DNA of 64,000 nucleotides from Polytrichum commune (taxonomy: Eukaryota; Streptophyta; Polytrichopsida; Polytrichales; Polytrichaceae): the NCBI GenBank assembly GCA_950295325.1, contig OX485809.1, forward strand, positions 2,728,001-2,792,000, given 5' to 3'. The notes below the pieces were generated by a model. It was not told where the DNA came from. It saw nothing but the letters and a program-made list of their open reading frames with translations, and did not search any database. The position numbers and the translations under genes were made by a program. The first letter of the stretch is position 1. Every line of letters begins with the position of its first letter. This document shows, in pieces, positions 47,834 to 59,695 of the stretch.

Positions 47834-49590
47834 ATGAAAGAAAAACATATTTATTTTTTGATGTTAAATCTATATAACTACATGTTGAAATATGAAAATG
47901 TAATCAAAATAACTGCTACAATACTATCACAAGCAACACTACATATTCTATCAAAGGATCCTACCATAAGATCTTATTGGAGGATCCTATGATAGAATTC
48001 AACATGTTACAATTATGGACTTGGACTTAGTCCAATTATGCGAACACTTACAGGATGCTTACAATGTTAAAGTTTGTCCCTCTGGTTCACTTCGGAACCT
48101 CAAATCTAACATGCTTACATTGTTGGTACTTGCCCTTTTTGTTTACTTGTTGGGCTTCTGTCTCGCGGTCTCCCCCTTCCTACTAGTGTCATCCTACAAA
48201 TGATCCACGTCTTGAACCAGGATGGTTGGGTAAGGAACTGATGACTTGGACCTAGCAACTAGGAACAATCAACCTCTTATTATTTTATTAGTAACCCCTA
48301 ACCAATGACTTGACTGACTTCCCTTGTCTCGTGCCCTCAAGGTTTAAGCGCCGATGGTTAGCTTTGAACCATAATCATATTTGTTACCACCCAAGGTCAT
48401 GTACCTCAACCAATGGTTGCATGTTTTTGACCTGAGCAAGCATCATTTTAGGGGCGGGGGGTTCCGATCCACATGATTACCTTTACCAGGGTGGTAATAT
48501 GGAGTGATCCAAGGACAATTCTAGTCTAGTTCCTAAGACCCCCTTTTGATTGGCCTTTTGCCTACTTCCTTGATTGCCATCCCCTATTTCTTATTACTAA
48601 CCTTACAAATTAGGTAGTCACTGTGGATCCCACTTTTCTTCTTTGCCCCTCTACATTTTATACATTCTATAACACAAAATTGTATCGCATGTTGGTTCTT
48701 ACAACCTGAGTAGGTTCCTCACACTTCTACATCCTTTCATAGAGGTGGATGTCTAGCAACTACTCTTCCTAAGAACCCACTCAACAAGCTGAGGGGTTTG
48801 CCCTATTGTTTTACCCCCCAAAAACAATTTCCCTACTTCCTTTTTCCTCTTATACCCTTAGCTCTGCATCCGCTACTTACTTGACTCGAATCTTAATTTT
48901 TTGTTGTTTGTCCTATGAGTCCTTGATAGTTGTCTTGTCAACATTTTTGACTACTACCCAACTGACCTATCTTTAACTGCATGTTGCCAATTCAACTACT
49001 ATTCCCATATTTGCACTTCCCTTAACATTTATCCTAAATTCAACATTTATGTAAGACATTTAACTATATTCATTACCTACCCCTAATATACAAGTGCAAG
49101 AAAGACCAAGAAAACACTACACACAAGAAAATTAACATACGTAACAATAAGAACAAACCTTGTTCCATCTAGACTAACATCTATTGATGCAAATCAAGTC
49201 TAGCGAGAAAGCGTACGAATCATGAAATTATTTATTCTCAAGATCTCATCCACAACATAAGATGGTACATTTGAACTCATAATTCTTTGTCCAATCCTAG
49301 GCAAAATCCAATGCTAACTCAAACTTTCCAATTTCTCTACCACACCACTTTTCACCCAACCTATATTGATTATACTCATACATTTCATAGTACTTTTTAA
49401 ACCCTTTCTCATGACTAAGAATATTATTGATTTATAGCTTCAAGTAATTAGAGACACCTACCCCATTCTTCTCCACATATATGCACTCTAAACGACCGAG
49501 GTCACCCACTCAACCTACACCTTCAAAAATATCTTGATAATTTGATTACTTCAACTTGATCATATCATGTTTGCAATGACATTTCACTAG
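47834..49590. other. Spacer between the two TIR copies
   Basis: No gene found. From about 48000 to 49000 the plus strand is pyrimidine-rich with many CCC and TTC blocks, possibly the relic of an old element, but no protein motif or terminal repeat identifies it. Confidence 0.4.
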
Positions 49591-49591
49591 T

Positions 49592-49849
49592 ATCACTATA
49601 TTCGTTAATTTGAGACTTTCTCTTGTCTCAAAATTAATATATGGATCACAACAACATGGTCTAATGTTTGGGTCGTCCTACCTAAACCATCTTGATATGA
49701 GTTCTTAATTGGGTTCTTGGTATGAACACCCGCTTCAAAGTATTTGCATCTTACAACATTCCTCAATATCTGTGTGATTTTATCCACGTTCTTATATTTG
49801 TAATTGTCTCAAAATGCTAAAAAAGTCCCAAATTAACGAATATAGTGAT
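49592..49849. mobile_element. 258-bp TIR element, copy B, with 4-bp target duplication
   Basis: Same element as at 47576, same orientation, flanked by TAGT at 49588-49591 and TAGT at 49850-49853. The inverted ends read ATCACTATATTCGTTAATTT with one mismatch over about 27 bp. The near identity of the two copies means recent movement or recent duplication of one source, and the different flanking tetramers mean two separate insertions. Confidence 0.88.
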
Positions 49850-49853
49850 TAGT

Positions 49854-50784
49854 TGAAACATCAAGATCTGTGTTTAAGATGAGTAATCAAAGTTTCCACT
49901 TCTAAACCGACTCCGAACCAAAAGGCAAACAAAAGCATTATTTAAAGAATGACCATTATCTTCTATGTATGTGCTGATGGCACAACAAACAAAATTCATG
50001 ACTAGCAATTTTGCATAGATTTTTATGCCCCTTCTACCTTATAACATGGGTTTTACAAAGAAGAGATTGAATGTTCAACTACAAACTATCTGGACCGGAA
50101 GTTCACCACCCACTTGAAGAAGGTGATATGAAGGTGACATGGACATTTCATTGAATCCGCTTTGTTAAGAAAATACCCTAAATCTACCCAATGAATAAAG
50201 CATTTGCTCCAATGTGCTCAACACAATGAAAGCCATGCCACGATGTCATTATGATGGAGGGGTATAACCTAAGGTTCCGAGCTGCTTTAAATTATCCCAA
50301 GCCGTAGAATGCAATTAGAGGAAGCTTATTGGGCTCAAACCTTCAAGGCTGCAAGGTTCACTGTTGTAATCCAACGGAGAGAGGGAATTATCACATATGA
50401 GCATACATTTCATCTATCCGACATCAAAGCCTAACATCCTGTATGTTTGTGGCTAATTCGTCTCAAATGACTTAGACACAACTAATTTGGGGTCTTTAAA
50501 TCTAATTTTGACTTCAAATCAACGAAGAAAAAGTAATCTTTGAACTCTATGTTGTTGTAGGACTTTCATGTTGGATGAACGAGAGGTATGCTCGTATGCA
50601 ATAATTCCCTGTCTCCTAACCCAATTGGCCATGAGCAGTCATTGGCCTCAGTTCCAAAAGCATTAACCTACTCGGTGAAAACATAACCAATGGGAAGTTC
50701 AAAAGTTGAGAGAAAGAATTTGATTTATTGAAGAGGAGAATCACACTTCAATGATATTACTCCCTAGTATTGCTACCCTATATA
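49854..50784. other. Spacer without a supported gene
   Basis: No open frame of meaningful length and no recognised repeat. It separates TIR copy B from the SINE. Confidence 0.4.
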
Positions 50785-50798
50785 CTAGTCAGCCATGA

Positions 50799-51166
50799 TA
50801 GGCACCACGGGCCTTGGCTTGGTGGTTAGGGCTCATGACCCCCAATGAGGAGGTTGTGGATTCTATTCCCCATGCCGGCGTGGTGCTCACCACCTTAGTC
50901 CACCCAACTATGGTGGGGGGTCCTTGGACCTTGTTGTATGGGTACCTCAAAGCCCTTTGGGGGGATACCATGTCCGGTATCTTCAAGGCACTAGTGGCTA
51001 GCTAGGAACTTGTATAGTGTGTCACTATAGTGTCCATCCTCGAAAGGGGAGAGTAGTATTTGTCCCAATGTCCCCTTGTCCAGTGGGCATTGGGTCATTG
51101 GCATTACAAACGGACACTTTATTCATGCCGGCCCCTTGCTTGAAAAGGGTTGGAGTTTCTATCTAT
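50799..51166 (+). mobile_element. tRNA-derived SINE, about 368 bp, with 14-bp target duplication
   Basis: Flanked by CTAGTCAGCCATGA at 50785-50798 and again at 51167-51180. The head resembles a tRNA gene: TGGCTTGGTGGTTAGGG (A-box-like, about 50815) and GGTTGTGGATTCTATTCCCC (B-box-like, about 50853). The body follows, and the 3' end finishes with TTTCTATCTAT, a short simple tail. This structure (RNA polymerase III promoter head, long direct target repeats, simple tail) is that of a SINE inserted by LINE machinery. No protein is encoded. Confidence 0.85.
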
Positions 51167-51421
51167 CTAGTCAGCCATGACACTTATTTCTCTCACCTTG
51201 CCCAGCCCCAGCTAATTCAATCAAGACATCCTAATCTAAACACACTCGGTACACCGGAATCTGCTAGTAATTAACATACTCCGATCTGGAAATCTCCAAG
51301 AATAATGGTCAGCATCAATGGCAGGCAGCATGATAACTTCCGAATGCAAGCCCAACTGTAATACTCTATAACTAACTTCTAATCATGCTTGAAACAATGA
51401 ACAGGGACAACCCACAATTCG

Positions 51422-51612
51422 TTACAGATGAACCGGTCGAATTTGAGAAATAACCGGTTGAAGTTCAAGACTTCAGGAAAGTTACCGATCGTTTTAGAGG
51501 AATCTATGGAACACACTCAAACTAATCAAGAAAACCTGAAAGATCACGACCTGTTGACTTGGGAACACCAGGATTTGGACCGATTATGCCCAAAATCCTC
51601 CCTGGACATTGG
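51422..51612 (+). repeat. Dispersed repeat, inverse of 63165-63372
   Basis: GATGAACCGGT-GA-TTTGAGAAATAAC, TCGTTTTAGAGGAATCTATGG, GAAAGATCACGAC and GACCGATTATGCCCAAAA blocks reappear in the opposite orientation at 63165-63372. One frame gives a Glu/Ser/His-rich peptide in both, but too short to name. Possibly the remnant of a retrotransposon. Confidence 0.6.
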
Positions 51613-51675
51613 CATGGAATCATCCGTCACTACTTGCTACAGTGTGAGATGATTTGGTTGATAGGTGTTGTTTCA

Positions 51676-54600
51676 TCAAGTTCGGGCGTCCCAGTTGCTG
51701 AAGTCCGGGGAGCAATCGAAGCCTCCATCGGGGCTGATGTGTTTCCCAGTGAGGAAGGCCGTGGCCGCCGCCTTGTTGAGGGTGTTGGAGTGGTGGATGC
51801 CATCCCAGCTGAGGTATTCGAGGGAGTTGTCACATGTTGAGGTAGTTAAATTCACAAATTGGTTGTCAATGGTTCCCACGTGACCACATGTCACTTGTTT
51901 GTTGAAATTGTAGCTTCCTCCGGTTCCACAGCACGCCTTCAATGTCTCCGTCACATCTGAAAGGATAATAATAACGGTTCAAGCAACGATCGATTTGTCA
52001 CACTTACATCAAACTGTCTTAATTCTTAGTGGTATATTGAAGGTGGTGTTTCATTCTGTGAGCACCTTCAATGCACCAGTCAGGTCCCCTGAAGGTTTCT
52101 CTCAAGAAGAGTATATTTTATCCATATACATCGTATACCTCTCCAAAAGTCAATACGTCACAAGGAGATGAGGAGGAGAACAAGCGATGACTCCAATGAT
52201 GACATCGGTTTAAATCATGATGTTCTTTCTTCTTCAAGGTAGTTTGATTCTACTCTGAGAAGGGCATCACAAGAATTGAATGAATTTTCAAGAATAATGC
52301 ATCCTTCGAAAGACATTGATACCTTGAACGGGTGTGGACAAAGTAGTCCGCACCTAATATCCCCCAAGGACAAGTCTTTAGGTTCTCACATGGTTGGAAA
52401 TGCCTTGTTCATCTAGAGTCTCTCAGTGAGTTCTATACTGTTACTAAACTCACCTCACCCATTAGAAAGAGCGGATCACCTTTTAAATGAGGCAACAGTT
52501 ACATCATGGGGATGAATTAGAGGCTCTACCTTTTAGTTCATGCTACTAAGGGCCAGTCCACATGAGATCCCAAGTCCTAAGTCCCACTCATGTTAGCAAG
52601 TCCCAACATGGAGGCAAAGTCCCAACTTTTGAACCTCAAGTCACCATTAATCATCAATAAAGTGAGATCTTGATTATTTTATACAAAACTATTCATGGGA
52701 CTTGTGTTGAGAAATGGATTTAGCTTTTTGCTCAACTCAACCCTCAAGACACATCCCAAGCCTCATGTCCATAAAGTGTTGCCATGTAGACATCCATGTC
52801 ATACTCGGGACTTAAGACTTGGGACAAGTGTGACGTGATAAGTCCCAACTTCCATGCTCTTCACGGCCGAGATTGAGATTGCACAGATCGACCTCAAGTG
52901 AACTGGACTTTAAAGTACTTGGGACGCCATGCGAACCAGCCATAAGTATTCATTTTCCTTTCATTCTTTTTAGATAAGCAACATGACGTGGTAAGAAATA
53001 GAATAGTATAGAGTGTCGAACGCCATACTGTATGCAGTCGGGTTCTTCAGGATGTCGGTGTAGACGCCATGGATGTCGCCATAGTACAAGTTGGCAGTAG
53101 GGTACTTCTTCCGCAAGGCGATCATCTTCTCCCCAAGTATCTGATTGTGGGAGGCAGAGATTTTGTTGATGTCCTTCAAGCAGCCATAGCCATCGTAACT
53201 GGCCGTGGGGCTCTGGAACAAGGTTAGCATCGCCGGAAAGCAGCCGAGAGGTGGCATATTCACCACGAAGATGTCATTGCCTCCAAATGCTAGTACGCCC
53301 TGCCACGCGGATGGATCGGAGAAGGTCATTTAATTATAAGTGAATGAGTGACAATATTTTTCTCATGTACATAAAATCATATCATACCAACCTCAGATTA
53401 ATTAAATTTTTCTGTGTGCTCCAGCTGTGTCTGGAAAATAACCTCACATCAAGCGTTGCTACCTTCACCAACCGAAGTGATGAGACAACCGTGGGGCGAT
53501 TGTTCCGCAAAAGTACACCAGTATCACAATACGGAATCAGAATCACTTCACTCATGCAATTGTTTGGATGGTTGATTGCTGTAGTTGATTGTAGACGATG
53601 GCATGTCATATCATATCATATAGCTAGGTGTCATATCCTAGTAGTGTATCCTACAAGGTGTGAGTGCAGACAGAAATGTTTGATGTCACTGAGTGCCATC
53701 AAAGATTCAACCCAGTCAACTGGACGTTTTAATGTCGCAAAATTGGGTTCAGGTCCTAAAACTAGGAAATTTAGAATGACACCACTTTCACCATATCGCG
53801 GGCATATTGCACTATTACATCGTGTGAATTGATTTTGGGTGACTATTTTACCTATACCTGTAATCCCAGAGGCCTTATGAGGTTTCAGTTGAGCTCACCT
53901 CAACTAAAGCGACGATTGCATCCACCACATCACCGACAATGTCCAAGGCCTGGCGGGGCGTGTAAGTGCCGTCGTATAGACCAAAGAAATAATCTTGGAA
54001 TCCCGAATACACCATATAGAGAGATGTGTTGAGGGATGCGATGGTGGGCAAGCTCTGCACAACAACTGCGACATATACACATATACATATTCCCAACCTC
54101 AGATCCTCAACTTCCACAGATCACGACTATGGGATCACAGTGATTATAAACTTGAGCAATAAACATGTTAATATTTGGCATCTAAGAACATCTCGAACAC
54201 CATATGATTAATTCCTGTTGTGTAACAATTCCTCCATCAATCGTGTACTTCATTCGTATCCGATGTATCCTCGCAGAAAACTAACAAATTTACTTGACAC
54301 ACATGACGAAATGATGCTTCAGAAACATGGATGGGTGTGCAACAAGAAATAATTATACTTACTCACGGGATTCTGGTTGTAGTAATATCCAAGTCGCACT
54401 TTGTAACGAACTAGCCACTGCAGCTGGACCTCCAGAGAGAAGGGGGTGTTAAATCCGGCGTTCTTCACCCACGCGGAGCTGTTCCTGGCACTGGCTCCCG
54501 CGGTCGCAAAGTTGGAACCGTAGGTGAAGTCTGATGCAGTTCCTCTAAGAATTGCGTAGTTCGGCCGCCTCCTGATTCCAAACGCTGCAAAATTCTCAAA

Positions 54601-55381
54601 ACGAAAAAGAAAAAAAATCTGAGATTCAATAGACTTCTCCATACCCGCGCAGGAGGTGTACAGACACACACATATATATATATATATATACAATCCGCAG
54701 ACCAATCCAGTAATCGGCATCAACATGAAAGAATTGATCTGCACTTACACATGTGAGATATTACTAAGGCTAAGATGTTGTGGTTTCCAATGAATCCCTG
54801 TCACTACTTTGAATTGAACCTATTAGTATCATGAGAACGTGAAGAAGAATCTGCAACCTTGATCACAAACACGACACTCCCTCTCAGCGGAAGCTTAGAA
54901 TGTCCCAGAGATGACATTATAAAGGACAGTAAGGTGACATTTGATGTGCTATTAATCAATGTACAATTTCAAGTAGGCAGGATTCTGGCCCAGAAGGAAA
55001 AATTGGCCACTCCCAAGAACATTGTAGAGTTTCGGTTAATTGAGGACAACATCTGGCAGGCCGAAAAGTGGGAGAATCTTATGTGTCGCATTGGAGTCGG
55101 TTGCTTAATTTACCCATGAAGTCGCAGAGGAGTTTGCCATCGCAGTACCGGTCGGCAGCGTGCATCGGGAAGTAGACTCCATTAGGACTAAGCTCAGCAT
55201 TAGCAAACTGTTCTGGGAATGCGGCAATGGCGTTTCCCACATCGGACAGCGAGTCTCCGAAGTTATAGATGGCGGGGTAACTGCAGTTCTTCACCGCCTG
55301 AGCTAGCAGGACACAATTCCATAGCAACAAACACGCTACTGGCAAGCTGTAGATCATTAGGCTCCTCCGAGCTCCGGCCAT
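51676..55381 (-). CDS. GDSL esterase/lipase-like secreted protein, 397 aa, five exons
   Basis: Minus-strand exons: 55381-55114, 54584-54367, 54054-53899, 53299-53029, 51956-51676. Phases agree and the frame ends at TGA 51676. Residues 1-30 are a signal peptide (basic start, hydrophobic PVACLLLWNCVLLA). Block I is YNFGDSLSDVGN, with the nucleophile Ser at 44. Block II is SDFTYGSNFATAGASARN, with Gly about 112. Block V is SWDGIHH, with Asp 356 and His 359. Block III, expected to read G-x-N-D after the SLY strand, is SLYMVYSGFQDYFF, so Asn is replaced by Gln; a GGND string near 220 belongs to the FVVNMPPLGCFPAML strand and is not block III. Cys pairs (ACCG, TCG, TC) near the C-terminus fit an extracellular protein. 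Family members act on acylated wall polymers or lipids; the substrate is unknown. Confidence 0.88.
52551..52941. mobile_element. TIR element (solo copy), in the last intron of the GDSL gene
   Basis: Left end GGCCAGTCCACATGAGATCC; right end reverse-complemented GGCTGGTTCGCATGGCGTCC, then both continue CAAGT. The interior is homologous to 58836-59210, including AACATGGAGGCAAAGTCCCA, CTTGATTATTTTAT, AAAGTGTTG-CATGTAG and CCAACTTCCATGCTCT. It has the terminal unit once. No clean target duplication is visible. Confidence 0.7.
54672..54692. repeat. (AT)n microsatellite in a GDSL intron
   Basis: About nine AT units after an ACAC run. Confidence 0.9.
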
Positions 55382-55713
55382 ATTCGATCCCCCCCGACTG
55401 CAACAAACTGTCCCGGCCACTAATAATGGTCCACAACGAAACCGAAGGGTCGGGAATGATCACTGTCTGCCTCTGCTGTCCTTCCAGGTTCCGGAGTTCA
55501 GTACTGTTGGACAAGGTTTGGTTGTCCCGGCCCTGCGCTCAGTGACCAACAACATGCAAACAATTGCTCAATCTCTGCCTGCACACAGGAGTCGCTCTGG
55601 AGTCTGATGGATTTCCTGCACCGAGCTGGGCGCAGATCGAATCGAAGGGTACAACGATATCAGTGCTCAAGCAGCTGCCTAGGATCCTGTGCTTTGAAGC
55701 CGCGCCTACCGGC

Positions 55714-55722
55714 TATTTTATA
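55714..55722 (-). promoter_or_regulatory. Candidate TATA box for the GDSL gene
   Basis: Minus strand reads TATAAAATA, some 335 bases before the ATG at 55381. It would imply a 5' UTR of about 300 bases unless a closer start is used. Confidence 0.45.
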
Positions 55723-55844
55723 TGTGCACTGTATTAGCTCATGCCTTGTGGTTTCAGCCCGGCCGGCAAATTGACGCAACACTGGCATGGTTGGTCACTT
55801 TGCTAATATTTTCCTTTGCCTTTCTTTCCTTAATTCTTGTTTGT

Positions 55845-56370
55845 GTAAATTCTCCTCTAGATAGAATGCAACCTTCCGATCAACTGTGTGACCAAAGTCG
55901 AATGAAGGGGAATAACATACGTATGCATCTTCAGAGATGTTGTGTGATTTTAGCTCGATGCGACTGTTTCCGCTGATCCGAATGCAAATTTAAGATTAAC
56001 TGTGTGATTTACAAAGCCAAATTACGGAGCCTAACATTCTTGTGGATCTTCAGAGATGGTTGTGTGAATCCTCGACGCTAGTATCTCCCCTGAACCGAAT
56101 TCAAACTTGACATCAACTGTGTGATTTACAAAGTCAAATGAAAACGGAAGGTTCTTATGGATCTCCAAAGGTCGCGGTTGTGGAAATCTATCTCGACGCT
56201 TTAATTAATGTCCCCGAACCCGACTGCAAACTTTAGCAACATAATGAATTACATTGTCAAACGAAGCCAAACATTCGTATAGATCTTCAAAGGTGGTTGT
56301 GTGAATTCTCCCAAAACCAAAGACAAAACTTCACACCAACTCTATGAATTACAAATTTAAGTCAAATTTA
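55845..56370. repeat. Tandem repeat upstream of the GDSL gene, unit about 115-122 bp
   Basis: GATCTTCAGAGATGGTTGTGTGA or a variant recurs at about 55927, 56045, 56160 and 56282. Each unit also carries CAACTGTGTGATTTACAAAG and GCTCGATGC or CTCGACGCT blocks. Four to five diverged copies, non-coding. Confidence 0.75.
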
Positions 56371-57470
56371 GTGGGACCATCTTTCCAAGGGCGGAGTGCT
56401 GGAGAAAGGGACCCCATCTCTCTTTGCCCTTAGTTTCTTTGGACCCATTATGCAAACCCTAGTAGCTGGGGAGCTGCAAGTAGGGTTTGCAAATGGCCAA
56501 ACGGTCATCATGTCATATTTGAAAGGTTTTTGTGTAAATTCTTACTAAGAGTTGAACCCATGTTTAAGTTTTTAGAGCATACTGGAGGTCAGGGTGAAAC
56601 AACCCGTAAATTGATTCCTTGGAGACGAGGTTGTAGTTATCCAACAAGGAACCAATGTATGGGATGGTTCGCCCTCCCCTACATAGAAGGTGAATAGTAA
56701 GAAGATAATGCCAGTCAAAGGTTGCAAGAGCCAACAACACACAAAAATGGGCAAGGGGAGAGGGATGGGATCCCCTCTACAACATTCATTAATGTTTTAA
56801 CACAAGATCAATATCCAAGCAACATATTATATTTGATCGTTTGTTCAAATAAAGTTCACCACTTTCAGCAACTTCCCATGCTATTCCATCCACACAAGGA
56901 TATTCCATTCCATATTCCATATCATTTGCTCATGAATAAACCAGTTATGTCTCATTAACGACTTGAGTAGGTAGATATCTCAATGTAATGGTAGCTCATA
57001 TGTAGTCGTAGAATTCAAGTTGAGATCTGGTGGGAAGATTTGATGAGCAACTGATACATTAGTCAATTGCATTTATTACATATATATATAATCTAGTTTA
57101 TGTTCAAGACTTTGCGTAAATTGTTAGTTGTCTTTGAAAAATACATTAAAATTACTTTAGGATGATGCTTAGAATAATTTAAAAAGAAATCAATTGGTTT
57201 TGGAAACTTTTAGATTTCAATTGGCCCTTCGCCCAATTCCTCCATGTCTACTCTAGAATCAACTAGCAAGACATGCAATATTAGAAAGGACACGAAAGTT
57301 TGAAAGCCTACTGCAGGAGGTTTTGGGGTCGATACGGTTGGGGTCTCGATGCATCCCTTTCACCTTACCCCTACATACATCTTCATCATTCATTGTACTC
57401 CTTCTAGCATGCATACCAAAATTTTAATTCAATTTCTTTGGATATTAAATGGTTGTTATAATGATGATAC
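56371..57470. other. Spacer without a supported gene
   Basis: AT-rich, with no recognised element or coding frame. Confidence 0.4.
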
Positions 57471-57472
57471 AT

Positions 57473-57483
57473 ATGTATGTATG

Positions 57484-57516
<33 letters not shown>

Positions 57517-57537
57517 ATAATTATAATTATAATTATT
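57473..57537. repeat. Compound microsatellite (GTAT)n, (GTATAT)n, (AATTAT)n
   Basis: Consecutive tracts of three related simple motifs. Confidence 0.95.
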
Positions 57538-58186
57538 TTCACCCATTAGGCCATGGTATTAAAATATGCATAAAATGTTCAAAAATATGTAAGTGGCACT
57601 ATAGAATTTCGCAATGGTTTATGTACAAATATCAAGTGCTCTTGTCAACATGTGTAGTGAAGAATGTGATATTGGCATATGGGTTGGGTAATTTATACAC
57701 ACATACATGTATCATTATTGACACATAAATTTAACTTAGAAACCCTCACAACATTGGTGACAACTACTAGGGCCATCCAAAGATCAAACACAAGTTGACA
57801 CACAGAATTCATCCAAAATTTGAATTGCTCTGCTTTTAATGTTTGGTTGGTGTCAATTCTTGTGATCATGATTTGATAATTTTACATAGGATGTGGCTAT
57901 CATAATTCCCGGGGGAGGGAGGGAGGGGGGGCATTCTGCTCAATGTTGCTCATACATTACCACATGGGTGTACAAAAGAGTATATGATTAAGAATAGGCT
58001 TACGAAGTTAACATACATGACAGGTATTGTTCCACCTAATTTTGTACAAATACATAAGGTACAATGATTTTTGAGGGAGAGGCAAGTACACCCCAAGGTT
58101 CCCACAAGGTTCCCACAAGAGATATGGACATCCCTACAGTTGGGGCCCACATGAACATGGCTCTAACTCTCAAAGGAGAGAGCAAT

Positions 58187-58199
58187 CCCCCCCCCCCCC
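58187..58199. repeat. Run of 13 C
   Basis: Homopolymer in non-coding sequence; a G-rich stretch of about 24 bases lies at 57908-57931. Confidence 0.85.
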
Positions 58200-58835
58200 A
58201 AGTTGCCATAATTGATGTCAAGTAAAGCATTGTGAGAACATTAGCTCTCATTAAGCCCTTGTCAAAGTCTTAGGCCACTTTGGCCCCAACGTGCCTAATT
58301 TTGTCATATACCTTGATTGGACACCTATGTTTCACTTGTATGTGGTTAGGTGTGACTTCAAGAACGGATACTAAAAGAACATGTGTTTAACAGAGAGTAG
58401 ATTATGTTCTCAAATTATGGTAACCATGCTAGGCTCTATAGTCAAGACAATTGGAAGGAGGGATGGGGGTCTTATACGAACATTTAATGAGCACAAGAAT
58501 ACTCACTTCAATAATGAATAAGATATTCATATGAACTCCAAAATTTATTAGAAAAGTGGCTATGATCTCAAATTGGATTTGCGAACCATCTCATGCTAAT
58601 AGTGTGTTTCATATCCTAGGAGAAAGCAGGCTAGTTGAAGTAAGTAACCATTTAAGGCCCTTCTAAGTTATGAGACCACCAAGAATATCGGTACCGATGT
58701 TTGAATTTCAAAGCGAGAACTCATAAATAGCGAGGGCAACACAATTACGCTAATTTAACCAAGGGCTTGGGTTCCTTTGGTTGTCCCACCAATGTGAGCT
58801 GCATAGATTGGTGACAATCATTAAGGCAGAAACAC

Positions 58836-59695
58836 CTTAGGCCAGTTCACATGGGGTCCCAACTCCCAAGTCTCACCCATGTCCACAAGTTTCAACATGG
58901 AGGCAAAGTCCCACCTTTGGAGCCTCGGGAACCTATTAAAGTATGGTTTGTGTCACTTCTTGATTATTTTATGCAAAAAAGATTTGGGATTTGTGTTGCG
59001 AGTTGGGTTTAGTTTTTGCTCAACCCAATTCTCAACACAAGCTTCGAGCATCACCTCCCAAAAAGTGTTGACATGTAGGCATCCAAGCCATACTTGAAAA
59101 CTTAAGACTTGGGACCTTGCGTGAAGTGGTACGTCCCAAATTCCATGCTCTCAATGGCAAAGATTGCACGGATTGACCTCAAGTGAATTGGAACTTAGGA
59201 CTTGGGACCCTATGTGAAGTGGTAAGTTCCAACTTTCATGCTCTCCATAGCTAAGATTGCATGGATTGACCTCAAGTGAACTGGAACTTAGGACTTGGGA
59301 TCGTGTGTGAAGTGGTAAGTCCCAACTTCCATGCTCTCAACCACTAAGATTGCACAGATTAACCACAAGTGAGAATTAGAACTTAGGACTTGGGACCCTA
59401 TGTGAAGTGGTGAATGCCCAACTTCCATCCTCTCAACAGCTAAGATTGCAAGGATTGACCTCAAGTGAACTAGAACTTAGGACTTGGAACCCTGTGTGAA
59501 GTGGTAAATCCCCCAACTTCCATGCTCTCAACGGTTGAGATTGAACGGATTAACCACAAGTGAGTTGGGATGTAGGGATTGGGACCCGTGTGAAGTGGTA
59601 AGTCCCAACTTCCATGCTCTCAACAACTAAGATTGCACAAATTGACCTCAAGTGAACTAGAACTTAGAACTTGGGACCCATGTGAAGAGGGTGGG
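58836..59695. mobile_element. TIR element with its 3' end amplified into a tandem array
   Basis: The left part (58836-59104) is homologous to the solo element at 52551. From 59105 a unit of about 95 bp is repeated: GACTTGGGAC or a variant begins at about 59105, 59201, 59292, 59387, 59482, 59577 and 59669. Each unit holds TGTGAAGTGGTAAGTCCCAA, CTTCCATGCTCTCAA, AAGATTGCA-GGATTGACC and TCAAGTGAACTGGAACTTAG. The last unit stops at the right terminus GGGACCCATGTGAA, the inverse of the left TTCACATGGGGTCCC. So the terminal unit, single in the other copy, is present six to seven times here. Confidence 0.8.
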
